Shown: piece by piece, positions 1-8,159 of the stretch
Layout: each line of letters begins with the position of its first letter
Numbering within the stretch: position 1 is the stretch's first letter
Assembly: GCF_014621775.1 (NCBI RefSeq)
Contig: NZ_CP061204.1
Location: forward strand, 1,508,501-1,572,500
Length of the DNA: 64,000 nucleotides
Direction of reading: 5' to 3'
Source: Stenotrophomonas sp. 169
Lineage (GTDB): Bacteria; Pseudomonadota; Gammaproteobacteria; Xanthomonadales; Xanthomonadaceae
Notes under the pieces: model-generated
What the model was told of the DNA's origin: nothing
Database searches by the model: none
Seen by the model: the letters and a program-made list of their open reading frames with translations, nothing else
Program-made: the position numbers and the translations under genes

Positions 1-193
1 CGCACCGCGTCCTGCCGCAGCGCGCCCGCAGCCGGTGCGCACCCACAAGGTGGGAAAGGGCGACACGCTTGGCAGGATCGCGGCGAAGTTCCGCTGCGAT
101 GTGCCGACGCTGGCCCGCGCGAATGGGCTGAAAGCGCCCGCGTACAGCCTGCGCCAAGGCCAGACGTTGAAGCTGCAGGGCTGTGGCAACTGA
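1..193 (+). CDS. C-terminal end of a LysM-domain protein (5' truncated by window)
   Basis: An open frame enters from the left edge and stops with TGA at 191-193. The visible 63 residues are an Ala/Pro-rich linker and then one LysM module: it begins VRTHKVGKGDTLGRIA, continues through a RANGL segment and ends RQGQTLKLQGCGN. LysM modules bind peptidoglycan or chitin-like glycans, so the protein is probably an envelope enzyme such as a lytic transglycosylase, amidase or peptidase, but the catalytic part lies outside the window. The module sits at the extreme C-terminus. A cluster of SMAG palindromes follows and probably ends the transcript. Confidence 0.75.
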   Translation, partial: APRPAAARPQPVRTHKVGKGDTLGRIAAKFRCDVPTLARANGLKAPAYSLRQGQTLKLQGCGN

Positions 194-202
194 CGTGCCC
201 CG

Positions 203-427
203 GTAGTGACGGCCGCTGGCCGTCAACGGGCAGAGCCGCCGAGCATGGCTCGGCGCTACCGAAGCGAGGGTCGCGTCCAAGGGCGCGCGATGGCGGGATA
301 CCCGGTAGCGCCGAGCCACGCTCGGCGAGCGCGCAGCGCGGCCTGCATCAGGTGATGCGCGCGGTGTCGGTAATGACGGCCGCTGGCCGTCAACGGGCAA
401 ACGCGCCGAGCATGGCTCGGCACTGCC
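203..427. repeat. Cluster of five SMAG-type GTAG palindromes
   Basis: Five short palindromes with a GTAG (or degenerate) end lie between two convergent genes: 203-227 (+), 238-259 (-), 305-327 (+), 370-394 (+, GTAA end) and 405-427 (-, degenerate end). They belong to two sequence subtypes, one with a GCCGAGC/GCTCGGC stem and one with a GACGGCC/GGCCGTC stem. Each can fold into a hairpin, and neighbouring elements in opposite orientation can pair with each other. This resembles the SMAG family of REP-like elements of Stenotrophomonas. They probably act as transcript ends here; no other gene is visible in the gap. Confidence 0.8.
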
Positions 428-436
428 AGGGCCGTC

Positions 437-1684
437 TTACTGCAGGTCGCGCAGGTTCAATCGGCGCAGCGTGGGATTCTTCCAGGCGGTAATGCCCGCC
501 ACGCTGAGCACGGCGAAGCCGCCCAGTACCACCGCAGGCACCAGTCCCAGCCACTTCGCCATCGTGCCCGCGTAGAACGCGCCGAGTTCGTTGGACGAGC
601 TGATGAAGATGCCGTTGATGGACGACACGCGACCGCGCATCTCTTCCGGCGTCGCCAGCTGCAGGATGGTCGAACGCACCACCACCGACACGCCGTCAAA
701 CGCGCCGTAGAACAGCAGGATGAGCGCCGACAGCCAGAAGTGGTGGGACAACCCGAAGCTGATCACACATACGCCGAAGCCGCCCACGGCGAACAGCAGC
801 ACGCGGCCGGCGTGCTGCTGCAACGGGTGGCGCGCAAGCCACAGCCCGACCGCGATGGAACCCAATGCCGGGGCCGCACGCAGGATGCCCAGTCCTTCCG
901 GGCCGTAATGCAGAATCTCCTGCAGGAAGGCGGGCAGCATCGCCACCACGCCGCCCAGCAGCACCGAAAACATGTCCAGCGCCATCGCCCCGACCATGAT
1001 CCGGTTGCCGACCACAAAGCGCGCCCCTTCGGCGATGCTGCGGAAGATCGGCGCGGCCGGCCCGGTGTGCACCGGCTCGGTGACGCGCAGCGAGGCCAGG
1101 CAGCCCATGGCCACCACCGCAAAGCCGGTCGCCACACCGTACGCCACGCCCTTGCCGCCCCAGCCCACCAGTACGCCGCCCAGCGCGGGGCCGACCACCA
1201 TGCCCGCCTGGAAGAACACACTGCCCAGCCCGGCGCCGCGTGCGAACTGATGGCGCTCCAGCACGCGGGCAAACAGTGCGTTGTAGATGGGTGACAGGAA
1301 GGCGCGGACCATGCCGGTCAACGCGATGGCCGCATAGATCGGCCAGACGCCGTGGAAGGGGAGCCGGCCGAACGCTACCGCGCACAGCACCAGCGCGGTG
1401 GCGACCAGGCCGGCACACGCGGCCATGCCCAGCCGGCGCCGCGGCAGGTGGTCGACCAGATAGCCCGCGAACGGCGCCACGCAGAAGAACGGCAGCACTT
1501 CGGCCAGGCCGACCAGGCCCAGCGAAAAGGGATTCCGGGTGACCTCGTAGATGTGCCACCCCACGGTGACAGCCACGATCTGGTACGACAGCATCGCGAA
1601 GATGCGGTAGGCCAGCAGCTTGGTGAAGCCGGGACGGGCCAGCAGCGTGCGCGCGCTTTCTTCGGTGGGGGCCGGCACGCTCAC
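437..1684 (-). CDS. MFS transporter (EntS-like drug/siderophore exporter type)
   Basis: This 415-residue protein has about twelve hydrophobic segments and a long cytoplasmic N-terminus. The first repeat carries DHLPRRRLG at about residues 78-86, matching the loop 2-3 motif of the major facilitator superfamily. Its layout (LGLVGLAEVLPFF, then PALGGVLVG) resembles the EntS/DUF894 group, which exports siderophores or drugs; the substrate cannot be read from the sequence. The start is GTG at 1684, and the GTGA junction overlaps the stop of sufE by four bases, so the two genes are translationally coupled although no functional link is obvious. It converges on the SMAG cluster at its 3' end. Confidence 0.8.
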   Translation of the reverse strand: MSVPAPTEESARTLLARPGFTKLLAYRIFAMLSYQIVAVTVGWHIYEVTRNPFSLGLVGLAEVLPFFCVAPFAGYLVDHLPRRRLGMAACAGLVATALVLCAVAFGRLPFHGVWPIYAAIALTGMVRAFLSPIYNALFARVLERHQFARGAGLGSVFFQAGMVVGPALGGVLVGWGGKGVAYGVATGFAVVAMGCLASLRVTEPVHTGPAAPIFRSIAEGARFVVGNRIMVGAMALDMFSVLLGGVVAMLPAFLQEILHYGPEGLGILRAAPALGSIAVGLWLARHPLQQHAGRVLLFAVGGFGVCVISFGLSHHFWLSALILLFYGAFDGVSVVVRSTILQLATPEEMRGRVSSINGIFISSSNELGAFYAGTMAKWLGLVPAVVLGGFAVLSVAGITAWKNPTLRRLNLRDLQ

Positions 1685-2133
1685 GGGGCAGGGTGCGGTT
1701 GCTGGGCCTGTGCAGTCTCACGGATGAAGGACAGCATCGCCGCCACGCCATTGCTGCGGGTGGGCGAGAGGTGGCGCGACAGACCGATGTCCTGGATGTA
1801 GGTCGGTTCGGTGGCGAGTATCTCGCTTGCGCTCCTGCCGGAATACACCCGCAGGGCCAGGAAGATCAGGCCGGACACGATCGCCGAGTCACTGATCGCA
1901 TGGAAGCGCAGGTTGTCTGCATTGCCCTCGGGCACGATCCACACCATCGACTGGCAGCCGAGCAGGCGATGCTCTTCGGTCTTCCATGCCTCAGGGAAGG
2001 TCGGCAGCTTGCGGCCCAGGTCGATCAGGTACTGGTAGCGCTCGGACCAGTCGCTGAAGAACGAGAACTCGTCGGCGATCGTGGTCTGTGCCTCGGCAGC
2101 GGTGGCTTCAAGGGGAAAGGGGGAGTCGGTCAT
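1681..2133 (-). CDS. sufE: SufE-family cysteine desulfuration protein
   Basis: SufE proteins take persulfide sulfur from a SufS/CsdA-type cysteine desulfurase and pass it on for Fe-S cluster assembly in the cytoplasm. The acceptor cysteine is visible as HRLLGCQSMVW with Cys60, the family signature. The product is 150 residues, close to the usual 140-150. A longer open frame exists upstream, but ATG at 2133 (MTDSPFPL) gives the normal N-terminus. The gene starts 52 bp after the cysS stop on the same strand and overlaps the MFS start, forming a cysS-sufE-MFS transcript. No suf operon is adjacent, so this may be a stand-alone CsdE/SufE paralogue. Confidence 0.88.
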   Translation of the reverse strand: MTDSPFPLEATAAEAQTTIADEFSFFSDWSERYQYLIDLGRKLPTFPEAWKTEEHRLLGCQSMVWIVPEGNADNLRFHAISDSAIVSGLIFLALRVYSGRSASEILATEPTYIQDIGLSRHLSPTRSNGVAAMLSFIRETAQAQQPHPAP

Positions 2134-2185
2134 TTCAGTCTTCAAAGGGCGGAACAGCCGGCCGCAGCGGCCGACCGAGGGACCA

Positions 2186-3562
2186 TCAGGCGCGCTTGCG
2201 TACCCAGCGCACACCCTGGGCGGTGTCTTCCAGCACGATGCCTTCGGCCGCCAGCTGGTCGCGGATGGCGTCGGAACGGGCGAAATCGCGGTTCTGCTTG
2301 GCCGCTGCCCGCGCGTCGATCAGGGCCTGGATGCGGGCATCGTCGTCGCTGTCGCCAGCGGCGTTGCCGAACCACACGCCCGGATCCTGCTGCAACAGGC
2401 CCAGCGCGAGGCCGGCGCCGAGCAGTTCCTGCTTGAGCTGGTGGCGTGCAGCAGGATCGACGGCTTTGCGCGCCTCACCGGCGATGCGTGCCAGTTCGGC
2501 CAGGGCCAAGGGCGTGTTGAGGTCGTCATCCAGCGCCGCTTCGATGGCTGCCGGAATCCGTGCCTGCGCGTCGACGTCGGCCAGATCACGCAGCGTGCCG
2601 TACAGGCGGTCCAAGGTGCGTCCTGCTTGCTCGATCACGGCGTCGGACCAGTCCAGCGGCTGCCGGTAATGCGCCGACAGCAGCGCCAGGCGCAGCGCTT
2701 CCGGAGGGTGCTGGCGCACCAGGTCGTGCACGCGTTCGATGTTGCCGAGCGATTTGCTCATCTTGGCACCGCCGAAATTCAGCATGCCGTTGTGCAGCCA
2801 GAAGCGCGCAAAGACCTTACCGCCATGCGCGCACTCACTCTGCGCGATTTCGTTTTCATGATGCGGGAACTGCAGGTCCACGCCGCCGGCGTGGATGTCG
2901 ATGGTCGGGCCCAGGTGCGCGGCGGCCATTGCCGAACACTCGATGTGCCAGCCGGGGCGGCCACGCCCCCACGGGGACGCCCAGCCCGGGAGGTCGTCGC
3001 TCGACGGCTTCCACAGGACGAAATCACCCGCGGCGCGTTTGTAGGGCGCCACCTCCACGCGGGCACCGGCCAGCATTTCCTCCGGGTCGCGGCGCGACAG
3101 CTTGCCGTAGCCCTCGAAGGTGTCCACGGCGAACAGGACGTGGCCTTCCGCCGCGTAGGCATGGCCGTTGGCGATGAGCTGCTCGATCATGGCGATGATC
3201 TGCGCCATGTGCGCGGTGACTTCCGGCTCGATATCCGGCGGTACCACGCCCAATGCGGCCATGTCGTCGCGGTAGGCAGCGGCGAAGCGGTCGGTGATGG
3301 TGCTGATCGGCACACCCTGCTCTCGCGCAGCGGTGTTGATCTTGTCGTCCACGTCGGTGATGTTGCGCGCATAGCGCAGGTTGCCGAAGCGGCGGCGCAG
3401 CAGGTCGGCCAGCACGCCGAATACCACCGGTCCGCGCGCGTTGCCGATGTGCACGTAGTTGTAGACAGTAGGGCCGCACACATACAGGGTCGGACAGGCA
3501 GGATCGAGCGGGGTGAACGTTTCGAGCTGTCGTGTCAGGTTGTTGTGCAGGCGCAGTGTCAT
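2186..3562 (-). CDS. cysS: Cysteinyl-tRNA synthetase
   Basis: A class I aminoacyl-tRNA synthetase that charges tRNA-Cys. The 458-residue product shows the zinc ligand Cys29 in YVCGPTVYN, the HIGN motif at 38-41, further zinc ligands in WHIECS (Cys209) and FPHHENE (His234, Glu238), and KMSKS at 267-271. The C-terminus is the helical anticodon-binding region. The chosen ATG at 3562 begins [11 protein letters not shown], the standard start; the frame runs open upstream without coding signs. It is divergent from the secreted-protein gene at 3737, leaving 174 bp for both promoters. Confidence 0.97.
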   Translation of the reverse strand: MTLRLHNNLTRQLETFTPLDPACPTLYVCGPTVYNYVHIGNARGPVVFGVLADLLRRRFGNLRYARNITDVDDKINTAAREQGVPISTITDRFAAAYRDDMAALGVVPPDIEPEVTAHMAQIIAMIEQLIANGHAYAAEGHVLFAVDTFEGYGKLSRRDPEEMLAGARVEVAPYKRAAGDFVLWKPSSDDLPGWASPWGRGRPGWHIECSAMAAAHLGPTIDIHAGGVDLQFPHHENEIAQSECAHGGKVFARFWLHNGMLNFGGAKMSKSLGNIERVHDLVRQHPPEALRLALLSAHYRQPLDWSDAVIEQAGRTLDRLYGTLRDLADVDAQARIPAAIEAALDDDLNTPLALAELARIAGEARKAVDPAARHQLKQELLGAGLALGLLQQDPGVWFGNAAGDSDDDARIQALIDARAAAKQNRDFARSDAIRDQLAAEGIVLEDTAQGVRWVRKRA

Positions 3563-3736
3563 GGCGGGAGGACTGGGGGACAAGCCGTTGATTCTAGCGC
3601 TGCAAGGGCCTGCGGGGTACCGCCGGGCATTGCGCGCGACCGCGTGGGGTGGCCCCGCGCGCGACGGACGGGTAATGTTCAGCCCCTTGGCGTCCGTGCT
3701 GCCTACACTATTACCGTGCATCTGATCCCCTCGCCA

Positions 3737-4294
3737 ATGAGAACCGCCCTCCTGCCTGCGCTGGCCTGCCTGCTGGCCGGGCCTGCCGTGGCCCAGTCCG
3801 AAGAGGGCGAACCGCGCAACCGGGTGGTGATCGTCGAGAATCTGAAGTTCGACTACGCCCAGGTGCTGAACGTCGAGCCGGTGTTCCAGACGCTGCGTGC
3901 GACACGCACCGAGGAGCATTGCGAGCCGGTGACCACGCGCAACCTGCCACCGGTGAATGTCACCGGCGAAGAGCCGGTGGAAGACAAGGGGCGGTTTGGA
4001 CGGCTGTGGGAGTCGGTCCGGTCTATCTTCAAGCCGGGCGAGCAGGATCCGGCGGCCCCGCCGGTCGCGCCGTCCGAGACGCCGTCCAGCAATGCACCGA
4101 TGCTTACCCGTGACTGCCGGATCGTCCCGGTCGGGCGCGAGTTCCGCCGGCCCATCGCCTACGATGTGGATTACGTCTACAAGGGCACCAAGTACCGCTC
4201 GCGACTGGCCGAAGACCCGGGCAACCGGTTGAAGATCCGCGTATCGATCACCCCGTGGGTGGGGGCCGAGCAGGGCGCCGCCGCAAATCCCTGA
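3737..4294 (+). CDS. Secreted protein of unknown function, C-terminus like glycine-zipper surface-antigen proteins
   Basis: This 185-residue protein has a clear signal peptide ([21 protein letters not shown], cut probably after AVA or AQ), which decides the start at ATG 3737 over an upstream GTG at 3716. The mature part has a conserved-looking block ([20 protein letters not shown]), a Pro-rich middle (residues about 110-130) and a C-terminal block with two Cys and [16 protein letters not shown]...[13 protein letters not shown]. That last block resembles the C-terminal domain of 17-kDa surface-antigen/UmoD-like proteins, whose members normally carry a glycine zipper in front; here the zipper is absent. 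It is probably periplasmic or envelope-located; the function is unknown. Confidence 0.8.
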   Translation: MRTALLPALACLLAGPAVAQSEEGEPRNRVVIVENLKFDYAQVLNVEPVFQTLRATRTEEHCEPVTTRNLPPVNVTGEEPVEDKGRFGRLWESVRSIFKPGEQDPAAPPVAPSETPSSNAPMLTRDCRIVPVGREFRRPIAYDVDYVYKGTKYRSRLAEDPGNRLKIRVSITPWVGAEQGAAANP

Positions 4295-4338
4295 TCAGCC
4301 TCTTGCACCGCACCATCGGCCATGCCACCATGGCGGAA

Positions 4339-4440
4339 ATGAACGCAACCGACTTCCAGCACGACACGAGCGCCGCCCGCCAGGCCACCGGCATGACGTC
4401 GCGTGCCCGCCGACCGGAATCCCACATTTCCGCTGGGTGA
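4339..4440 (+). CDS. Candidate arginine leader peptide (33 aa) upstream of argF'
   Basis: A small frame begins at ATG 4339 (in-frame ATGs also at 4330 and 4393) and stops at TGA 4438-4440. A purine-rich GGCGGA lies just before 4339. The peptide has four Arg, three of them in a tight SRARRP cluster encoded by CGT, CGC and CGA at 4402-4413. The stop codon overlaps a segment (GCTGGGT, 4432-4438) that is complementary to the 5' arm of the terminator that follows. This is the arrangement expected of a ribosome-mediated attenuator for an arginine operon. The peptide has no known homologue that I can recall; the evidence is positional and structural only. Confidence 0.4.
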   Translation: MNATDFQHDTSAARQATGMTSRARRPESHISAG

Positions 4441-4478
4441 CCGGAGCTTCGTGCTGTCTGTTCGGTAAAAAACCCAGC
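4432..4478 (+). promoter_or_regulatory. Candidate antiterminator of an arginine attenuator
   Basis: GCTGGGT at 4432-4438 can pair perfectly over seven bases with ACCCAGC at 4472-4478. The latter is the 5' arm of the terminator stem, so the two structures exclude each other. A ribosome stalled at the Arg codons 4402-4413 would leave 4432-4438 free and favour the antiterminator. A ribosome reaching the stop at 4438 would mask it and allow termination. A weaker upstream pairing partner (CCAGC at 4356-4360) could sequester 4432-4436. Inference from sequence complementarity only. Confidence 0.4.
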
Positions 4479-4496
4479 CCCCCGGCTGGGTTTTTT
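4467..4496 (+). terminator. Rho-independent terminator upstream of argF'
   Basis: The stem AACCCAGCC (4471-4479) pairs with GGCTGGGTT (4484-4492) around a CCCC loop, flanked by A-tract 4467-4472 and T-tract 4491-4496, so it could also work on the minus strand. It may end the transcript of the secreted-protein gene, act as the attenuator of the arg operon, or both. Confidence 0.9.
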
Positions 4497-4589
4497 CGTT
4501 TCAGCGTCTGAAAAGTTACATCTGCACTCATTCCCACCCCCGCGCACTGGACGCTCCGCCCCGCCCGTGCCCAACGCAAGGATCGATTG

Positions 4590-5600
4590 ATGTCCCTCAA
4601 GCATTTCCTGAACACCCAGGACTGGAGCCGCAGCGAGCTTGATGCGCTGCTGACCCAGGCGGCGCTGTTCAAGCGCAACAAGCTCGGCGACCAGCTCAAG
4701 GGCAAGTCGATCGCACTGGTGTTCTTCAACCCCTCCATGCGCACCCGCACCAGCTTCGAGCTTGGTGCGTTCCAGCTGGGTGCCCACGCGGTGGTGCTGC
4801 AGCCGGGCAAGGACGCATGGCCGATCGAGTTCAACCTCGGCACGGTGATGGATGGCGACACCGAAGAGCACATCGCCGAAGTGGCCAAGGTGCTGGGGCG
4901 GTACTGCGACATGATCGCCGTGCGTGCCTTCCCGAAGTTCGTCGACTGGTCGGTCGACCGCGAAGACACCGTGCTGAAGAGCTTTGCGAAGTACTCGCCG
5001 GTGCCGGTGATCAACATGGAGACCATCACCCACCCGTGCCAGGAGCTGGCGCACGTGATGGCCCTGCAGGAGCACTTCGGCACGCAGGACCTGCGCGGCA
5101 AGAAATACGTGCTGACCTGGACCTACCATCCCAAGCCGCTGAACACCGCGGTGGCCAATTCCGCGCTGACCATCGCCACCCGCATGGGCATGGACGTGAC
5201 CCTGCTGTGCCCGACCGAGCAGTACATCCTGGATGAGCGGTACATGGGCTGGGCCGAGCAGAACGTGGCCGAGAACGGTGGCTCGCTGCAGGTGAGCCAC
5301 GACATCCAGAGTGCCTACGCCGGTGCGGACGTGGTGTATGCCAAGAGCTGGGGCGCGCTGCCGTTCTTTGGCAACTGGGAGCCGGAAAAGCCGATCCGCG
5401 AAAACTACAAGCACTTCATCGTCGACGAGCAGAAGATGGCGTTGACCAACAATGGCGTCTTCAGTCATTGCCTGCCGCTCCGCCGCAACGTCAAGGCCAC
5501 CGATGCGGTGATGGATTCGCCGCAGTGCATCGCCATCAACGAGGCCGAGAACCGACTGCACGTGCAGAAGGCGATCATGGCCGCGCTGGCCGGCCGCTGA
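4590..5600 (+). CDS. argF': N-acetylornithine carbamoyltransferase
   Basis: It transfers the carbamoyl group from carbamoyl phosphate to N-acetyl-L-ornithine, giving N-acetyl-L-citrulline, the step that replaces ornithine carbamoyltransferase in xanthomonads. The 336-residue protein has the carbamoyl-phosphate motif SMRTRTS at 49-55, Trp77, HPCQ at 148-151, HCLPLRR at 293-299 and Lys302, the position reported as carboxylated in the Xanthomonas enzyme. It matches my memory of that enzyme over almost its whole length. ATG 4590 follows an AAGGA site; a TTG three bases earlier is less likely. First gene of the arginine cluster, downstream of the terminator and candidate attenuator. Confidence 0.97.
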   Translation: MSLKHFLNTQDWSRSELDALLTQAALFKRNKLGDQLKGKSIALVFFNPSMRTRTSFELGAFQLGAHAVVLQPGKDAWPIEFNLGTVMDGDTEEHIAEVAKVLGRYCDMIAVRAFPKFVDWSVDREDTVLKSFAKYSPVPVINMETITHPCQELAHVMALQEHFGTQDLRGKKYVLTWTYHPKPLNTAVANSALTIATRMGMDVTLLCPTEQYILDERYMGWAEQNVAENGGSLQVSHDIQSAYAGADVVYAKSWGALPFFGNWEPEKPIRENYKHFIVDEQKMALTNNGVFSHCLPLRRNVKATDAVMDSPQCIAINEAENRLHVQKAIMAALAGR

Positions 5601-5622
5601 GTTCTTTCTGATTGAACCCTTC

Positions 5623-5645
5623 CGTCGGGCACGGCCCGGCGCTAC
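5623..5645 (-). repeat. SMAG-type palindrome before argG
   Basis: A GTAG-ended palindrome in minus orientation with a GTCGGGC/GCCCGGC-like stem. Its CTAC end is at 5642-5645, and the AGGA ribosome site of argG follows at 5647-5650. Confidence 0.75.
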
Positions 5646-5660
5646 CAGGATCCTACCCCC

Positions 5661-6857
5661 ATGAGCAACAAAGACGTCGTCCTCGCCTTCTCCGGCGGCC
5701 TTGATACCAGCTTCTGCGTGCCCTACCTGCAGGAGCGCGGCTACAACGTGCACACCGTGTTCGCCGATACCGGCGGCGTGGATGATGAAGAGCGCGACTT
5801 CATCGAAAAGCGCGCCGCCGAGCTGGGCGTCACCAGCCATGTCACCGTCGACGGTGGCCCGGCGATCTGGGAAGGCTTCGTCAAGCCGTTCGTCTGGGCC
5901 GGCGAAGGCTACCAGGGCCAGTACCCGCTGCTGGTGTCGGACCGTTACCTGATCGTCGATGCCGCGCTCAAGCGCGCCGCCGAGCTGGGTACCCACCTCA
6001 TCGCCCACGGCTGCACCGGCATGGGCAACGACCAGGTGCGTTTCGACCTGGCCGTGAAGGCGCTGGGCGACTACCAGATCATCGCCCCGATCCGCGAGAT
6101 CCAGAAAGAACACACCCAGACCCGCGCCTACGAGCAGAAGTACCTGGAAGAGCGCGGCTTCGGCGTGCGCGCCAAGCAGCAGGCCTACACCATCAACGAG
6201 AACCTGCTGGGCCTGACCATGTCCGGTGGTGAGATCGACCGGTGGGAAGCGCCGGGCGAAGGGGCCCGTGGCTGGTGCGCACCGCGCAGCGAATGGCCGG
6301 AGCAGGCGCTGACGGTCACCCTGAAATTCGTTGACGGCGAAGCGGTCGAGCTGGATGGCAAGGCGCTGCCGGGTGAAAAGATCCTGGCCACGTTGAACGC
6401 GTTGTTCGCACCGTACGGCGTGGGTCGTGGCGTGTACACCGGCGATACCGTGATCGGCCTGAAGGGCCGTATCGTGTTCGAAGCGCCGGGCCTGGTCTCG
6501 CTGCTGGCCGCGCATCGCGCGCTGGAAGATGCCGTGCTGACCAAACAGCAGAACCGCTTCAAGCCGGACGTGGCGCGCAAGTGGGTGGAGCTGGTGTACG
6601 AGGGCTTCTACCACGACCCGCTGAAGACCGACATCGAAGCGTTCCTGAAGTCGTCGCAGGCCAAGGTCACTGGTGAAGTCGTGCTGGAAACCCGCGGTGG
6701 CCGTGTCGATGCGGTGGCCGTGCGTTCGCCGCACCTGCTCAACACCAAGGGCGCCACGTATGCGCAGTCGGCCGATTGGGGCGTGGAAGAAGCCGAGGGC
6801 TTCATCAAGCTGTTCGGCATGAGCTCGACTGTCTATGCGCAGGTCAATCGCGGTTAA
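5661..6857 (+). CDS. argG: Argininosuccinate synthase
   Basis: It joins citrulline and aspartate with ATP to give argininosuccinate in the cytoplasm. The 398-residue protein opens with the P-loop-like ATP pyrophosphatase motif [12 protein letters not shown] (SGGLDTS at 11-17) and contains [10 protein letters not shown], the citrulline/aspartate site region, and the C-terminal oligomerisation helix. The start at 5661 has AGGA eleven bases upstream. It lies 60 bp after argF', separated only by a SMAG palindrome, so it is probably in the same transcript. A hairpin that could terminate or process the message follows. Confidence 0.97.
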   Translation: MSNKDVVLAFSGGLDTSFCVPYLQERGYNVHTVFADTGGVDDEERDFIEKRAAELGVTSHVTVDGGPAIWEGFVKPFVWAGEGYQGQYPLLVSDRYLIVDAALKRAAELGTHLIAHGCTGMGNDQVRFDLAVKALGDYQIIAPIREIQKEHTQTRAYEQKYLEERGFGVRAKQQAYTINENLLGLTMSGGEIDRWEAPGEGARGWCAPRSEWPEQALTVTLKFVDGEAVELDGKALPGEKILATLNALFAPYGVGRGVYTGDTVIGLKGRIVFEAPGLVSLLAAHRALEDAVLTKQQNRFKPDVARKWVELVYEGFYHDPLKTDIEAFLKSSQAKVTGEVVLETRGGRVDAVAVRSPHLLNTKGATYAQSADWGVEEAEGFIKLFGMSSTVYAQVNRG

Positions 6858-6909
6858 GCAGCGATTGACCTGCCCACGCATTCCACCTTGACCCCGCGCC
6901 GTTGGCGCA

Positions 6910-6935
6910 CCCCCTTCAACAAGAAGGGGGTTCTC
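6910..6935 (+). terminator. Weak terminator-like hairpin after argG
   Basis: CCCCCTTC (6910-6917) pairs with GAAGGGGG (6923-6930) around a five-base loop, followed by TTCTCC rather than a full T-run. It could attenuate the arg transcript between argG and argE'. Confidence 0.5.
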
Positions 6936-6951
6936 CACCAGACGCGTTCCG

Positions 6952-6974
6952 GTAGCGCCGGGCCATGCCCGGCG
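6952..6974 (+). repeat. SMAG-type palindrome before argE'
   Basis: A GTAG-ended palindrome with a GCCGGGC/GCCCGGC stem in plus orientation, 23 bp upstream of the argE' start codon. Confidence 0.78.
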
Positions 6975-6997
6975 GAATTCCACAGGATTGTTGATTC

Positions 6998-8086
6998 ATG
7001 CTTGAACAGACGCTCGATCACCTGCAGGCCCTGGTGTCTTTCGACACCCGCAATCCACCGCGCGCAATCACCACGGGGGGGATCTTCGATTACCTGCGTG
7101 ACCACCTGCCTGGCTTCCAGGTGGAGGTGATCGACCACGGCGACGGAGCGGTCAGCCTGTATGCGGTGCGCGGTACGCCGAAGTATCTGTTCAACGTGCA
7201 TCTGGATACGGTGCCGGATTCGCCCCACTGGACTGCGGACCCGCACGTGATGCGGCGCCTGGACGATCGCGTGGTGGGGCTCGGTGTGTGTGACATCAAG
7301 GGTGCAGCGGCGGCGTTGGTGGCTGCGGCCAATGCCAGCGACGGCGATGCCGCGTTCCTGTTCTCCAGCGATGAAGAAGCCAATGATCCGCGCTGTATCG
7401 CCGCGTTCCTGGCGCGCGGCATTCCCTATGAAGCGGTGCTGGTCGCCGAGCCGACCATGAGCGAGGCGGTGCTGGCCCACCGTGGCATCAGCTCGGTGCT
7501 GATGCAGTTTGCCGGCCGCGCCGGCCACGCATCGGGCAAGCAGGATGCGGCGGCCAGCGCGCTGCACCAGGCCATGCGCTGGGGCAACCGGGCGCTGGAC
7601 CACGTGGAGTCGCTGTCGTCGGCGCGCTTCGGCGGATTGACGGGCCTGCGCTTCAACATCGGCCGCGTGGAAGGTGGGATCAAGGCCAACATGATCGCGC
7701 CCGCTGCGGAAGTGCGTTTCGGCTTCCGGCCGCTGCCGTCGATGGATATCGATGCCTTGCTGGCCACGTTTGCCGGGCTGGCCCAACCGGACGCGGCGCA
7801 GTTCACTGAGACCTTCCGTGGCCCCAGCCTGCCGGCCGGCGACATCGCCGATGCGGAGAACCGACGCCTTGCCGCGCGCGACGTGGCCGATGCACTGGAC
7901 CTGCCGATCGGCAATGCGGTGGACTTCTGGACCGAAGCGTCGCTGTTCTCTGCAGGTGGCTACACCACGATGGTGTTCGGCCCGGGCGACATCGCCCAAG
8001 CACACACCGCCGACGAGTTCGTGACGCTGGAGCAACTGCAGCGTTACACCGATGCCGTGCACCGGATCATCAGCGCCGGCGCCTGA
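6998..8086 (+). CDS. argE': N-acetylcitrulline deacetylase (M20 family, annotated often as acetylornithine deacetylase)
   Basis: An M20 zinc hydrolase that removes the acetyl group. The neighbouring acetylornithine carbamoyltransferase makes N-acetylcitrulline, and the xanthomonad enzyme is known to act on that compound, yielding citrulline for argG. The 362-residue protein shows the metal ligands His68 and Asp70 in FNVHLDTVP, Asp99 in GVCDIKG, and the catalytic/metal pair in SSDEEAND (126-127), with the dimerisation lid domain between about 170 and 280. ATG 6998 has an AGGA upstream. It is followed after 73 bp by the fused kinase/synthase gene. Confidence 0.93.
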   Translation: MLEQTLDHLQALVSFDTRNPPRAITTGGIFDYLRDHLPGFQVEVIDHGDGAVSLYAVRGTPKYLFNVHLDTVPDSPHWTADPHVMRRLDDRVVGLGVCDIKGAAAALVAAANASDGDAAFLFSSDEEANDPRCIAAFLARGIPYEAVLVAEPTMSEAVLAHRGISSVLMQFAGRAGHASGKQDAAASALHQAMRWGNRALDHVESLSSARFGGLTGLRFNIGRVEGGIKANMIAPAAEVRFGFRPLPSMDIDALLATFAGLAQPDAAQFTETFRGPSLPAGDIADAENRRLAARDVADALDLPIGNAVDFWTEASLFSAGGYTTMVFGPGDIAQAHTADEFVTLEQLQRYTDAVHRIISAGA

Positions 8087-8159
8087 GTACTTCCACTGCC
8101 GTCGTGCCATTGGTACGGCGGACCTGCAACGCGGCCCAGCCGCCTGTGACGAAACCGAA

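Noticed and set aside
2081-3736. A plus-strand frame of over 700 codons fused to the secreted protein
   Set aside because: Most of it lies antisense to cysS and sufE; the signal peptide at 3737 marks the real start.
4587-4589. TTG as an alternative start of argF'
   Set aside because: ATG at 4590 gives the known N-terminus and a better distance to AAGGA.
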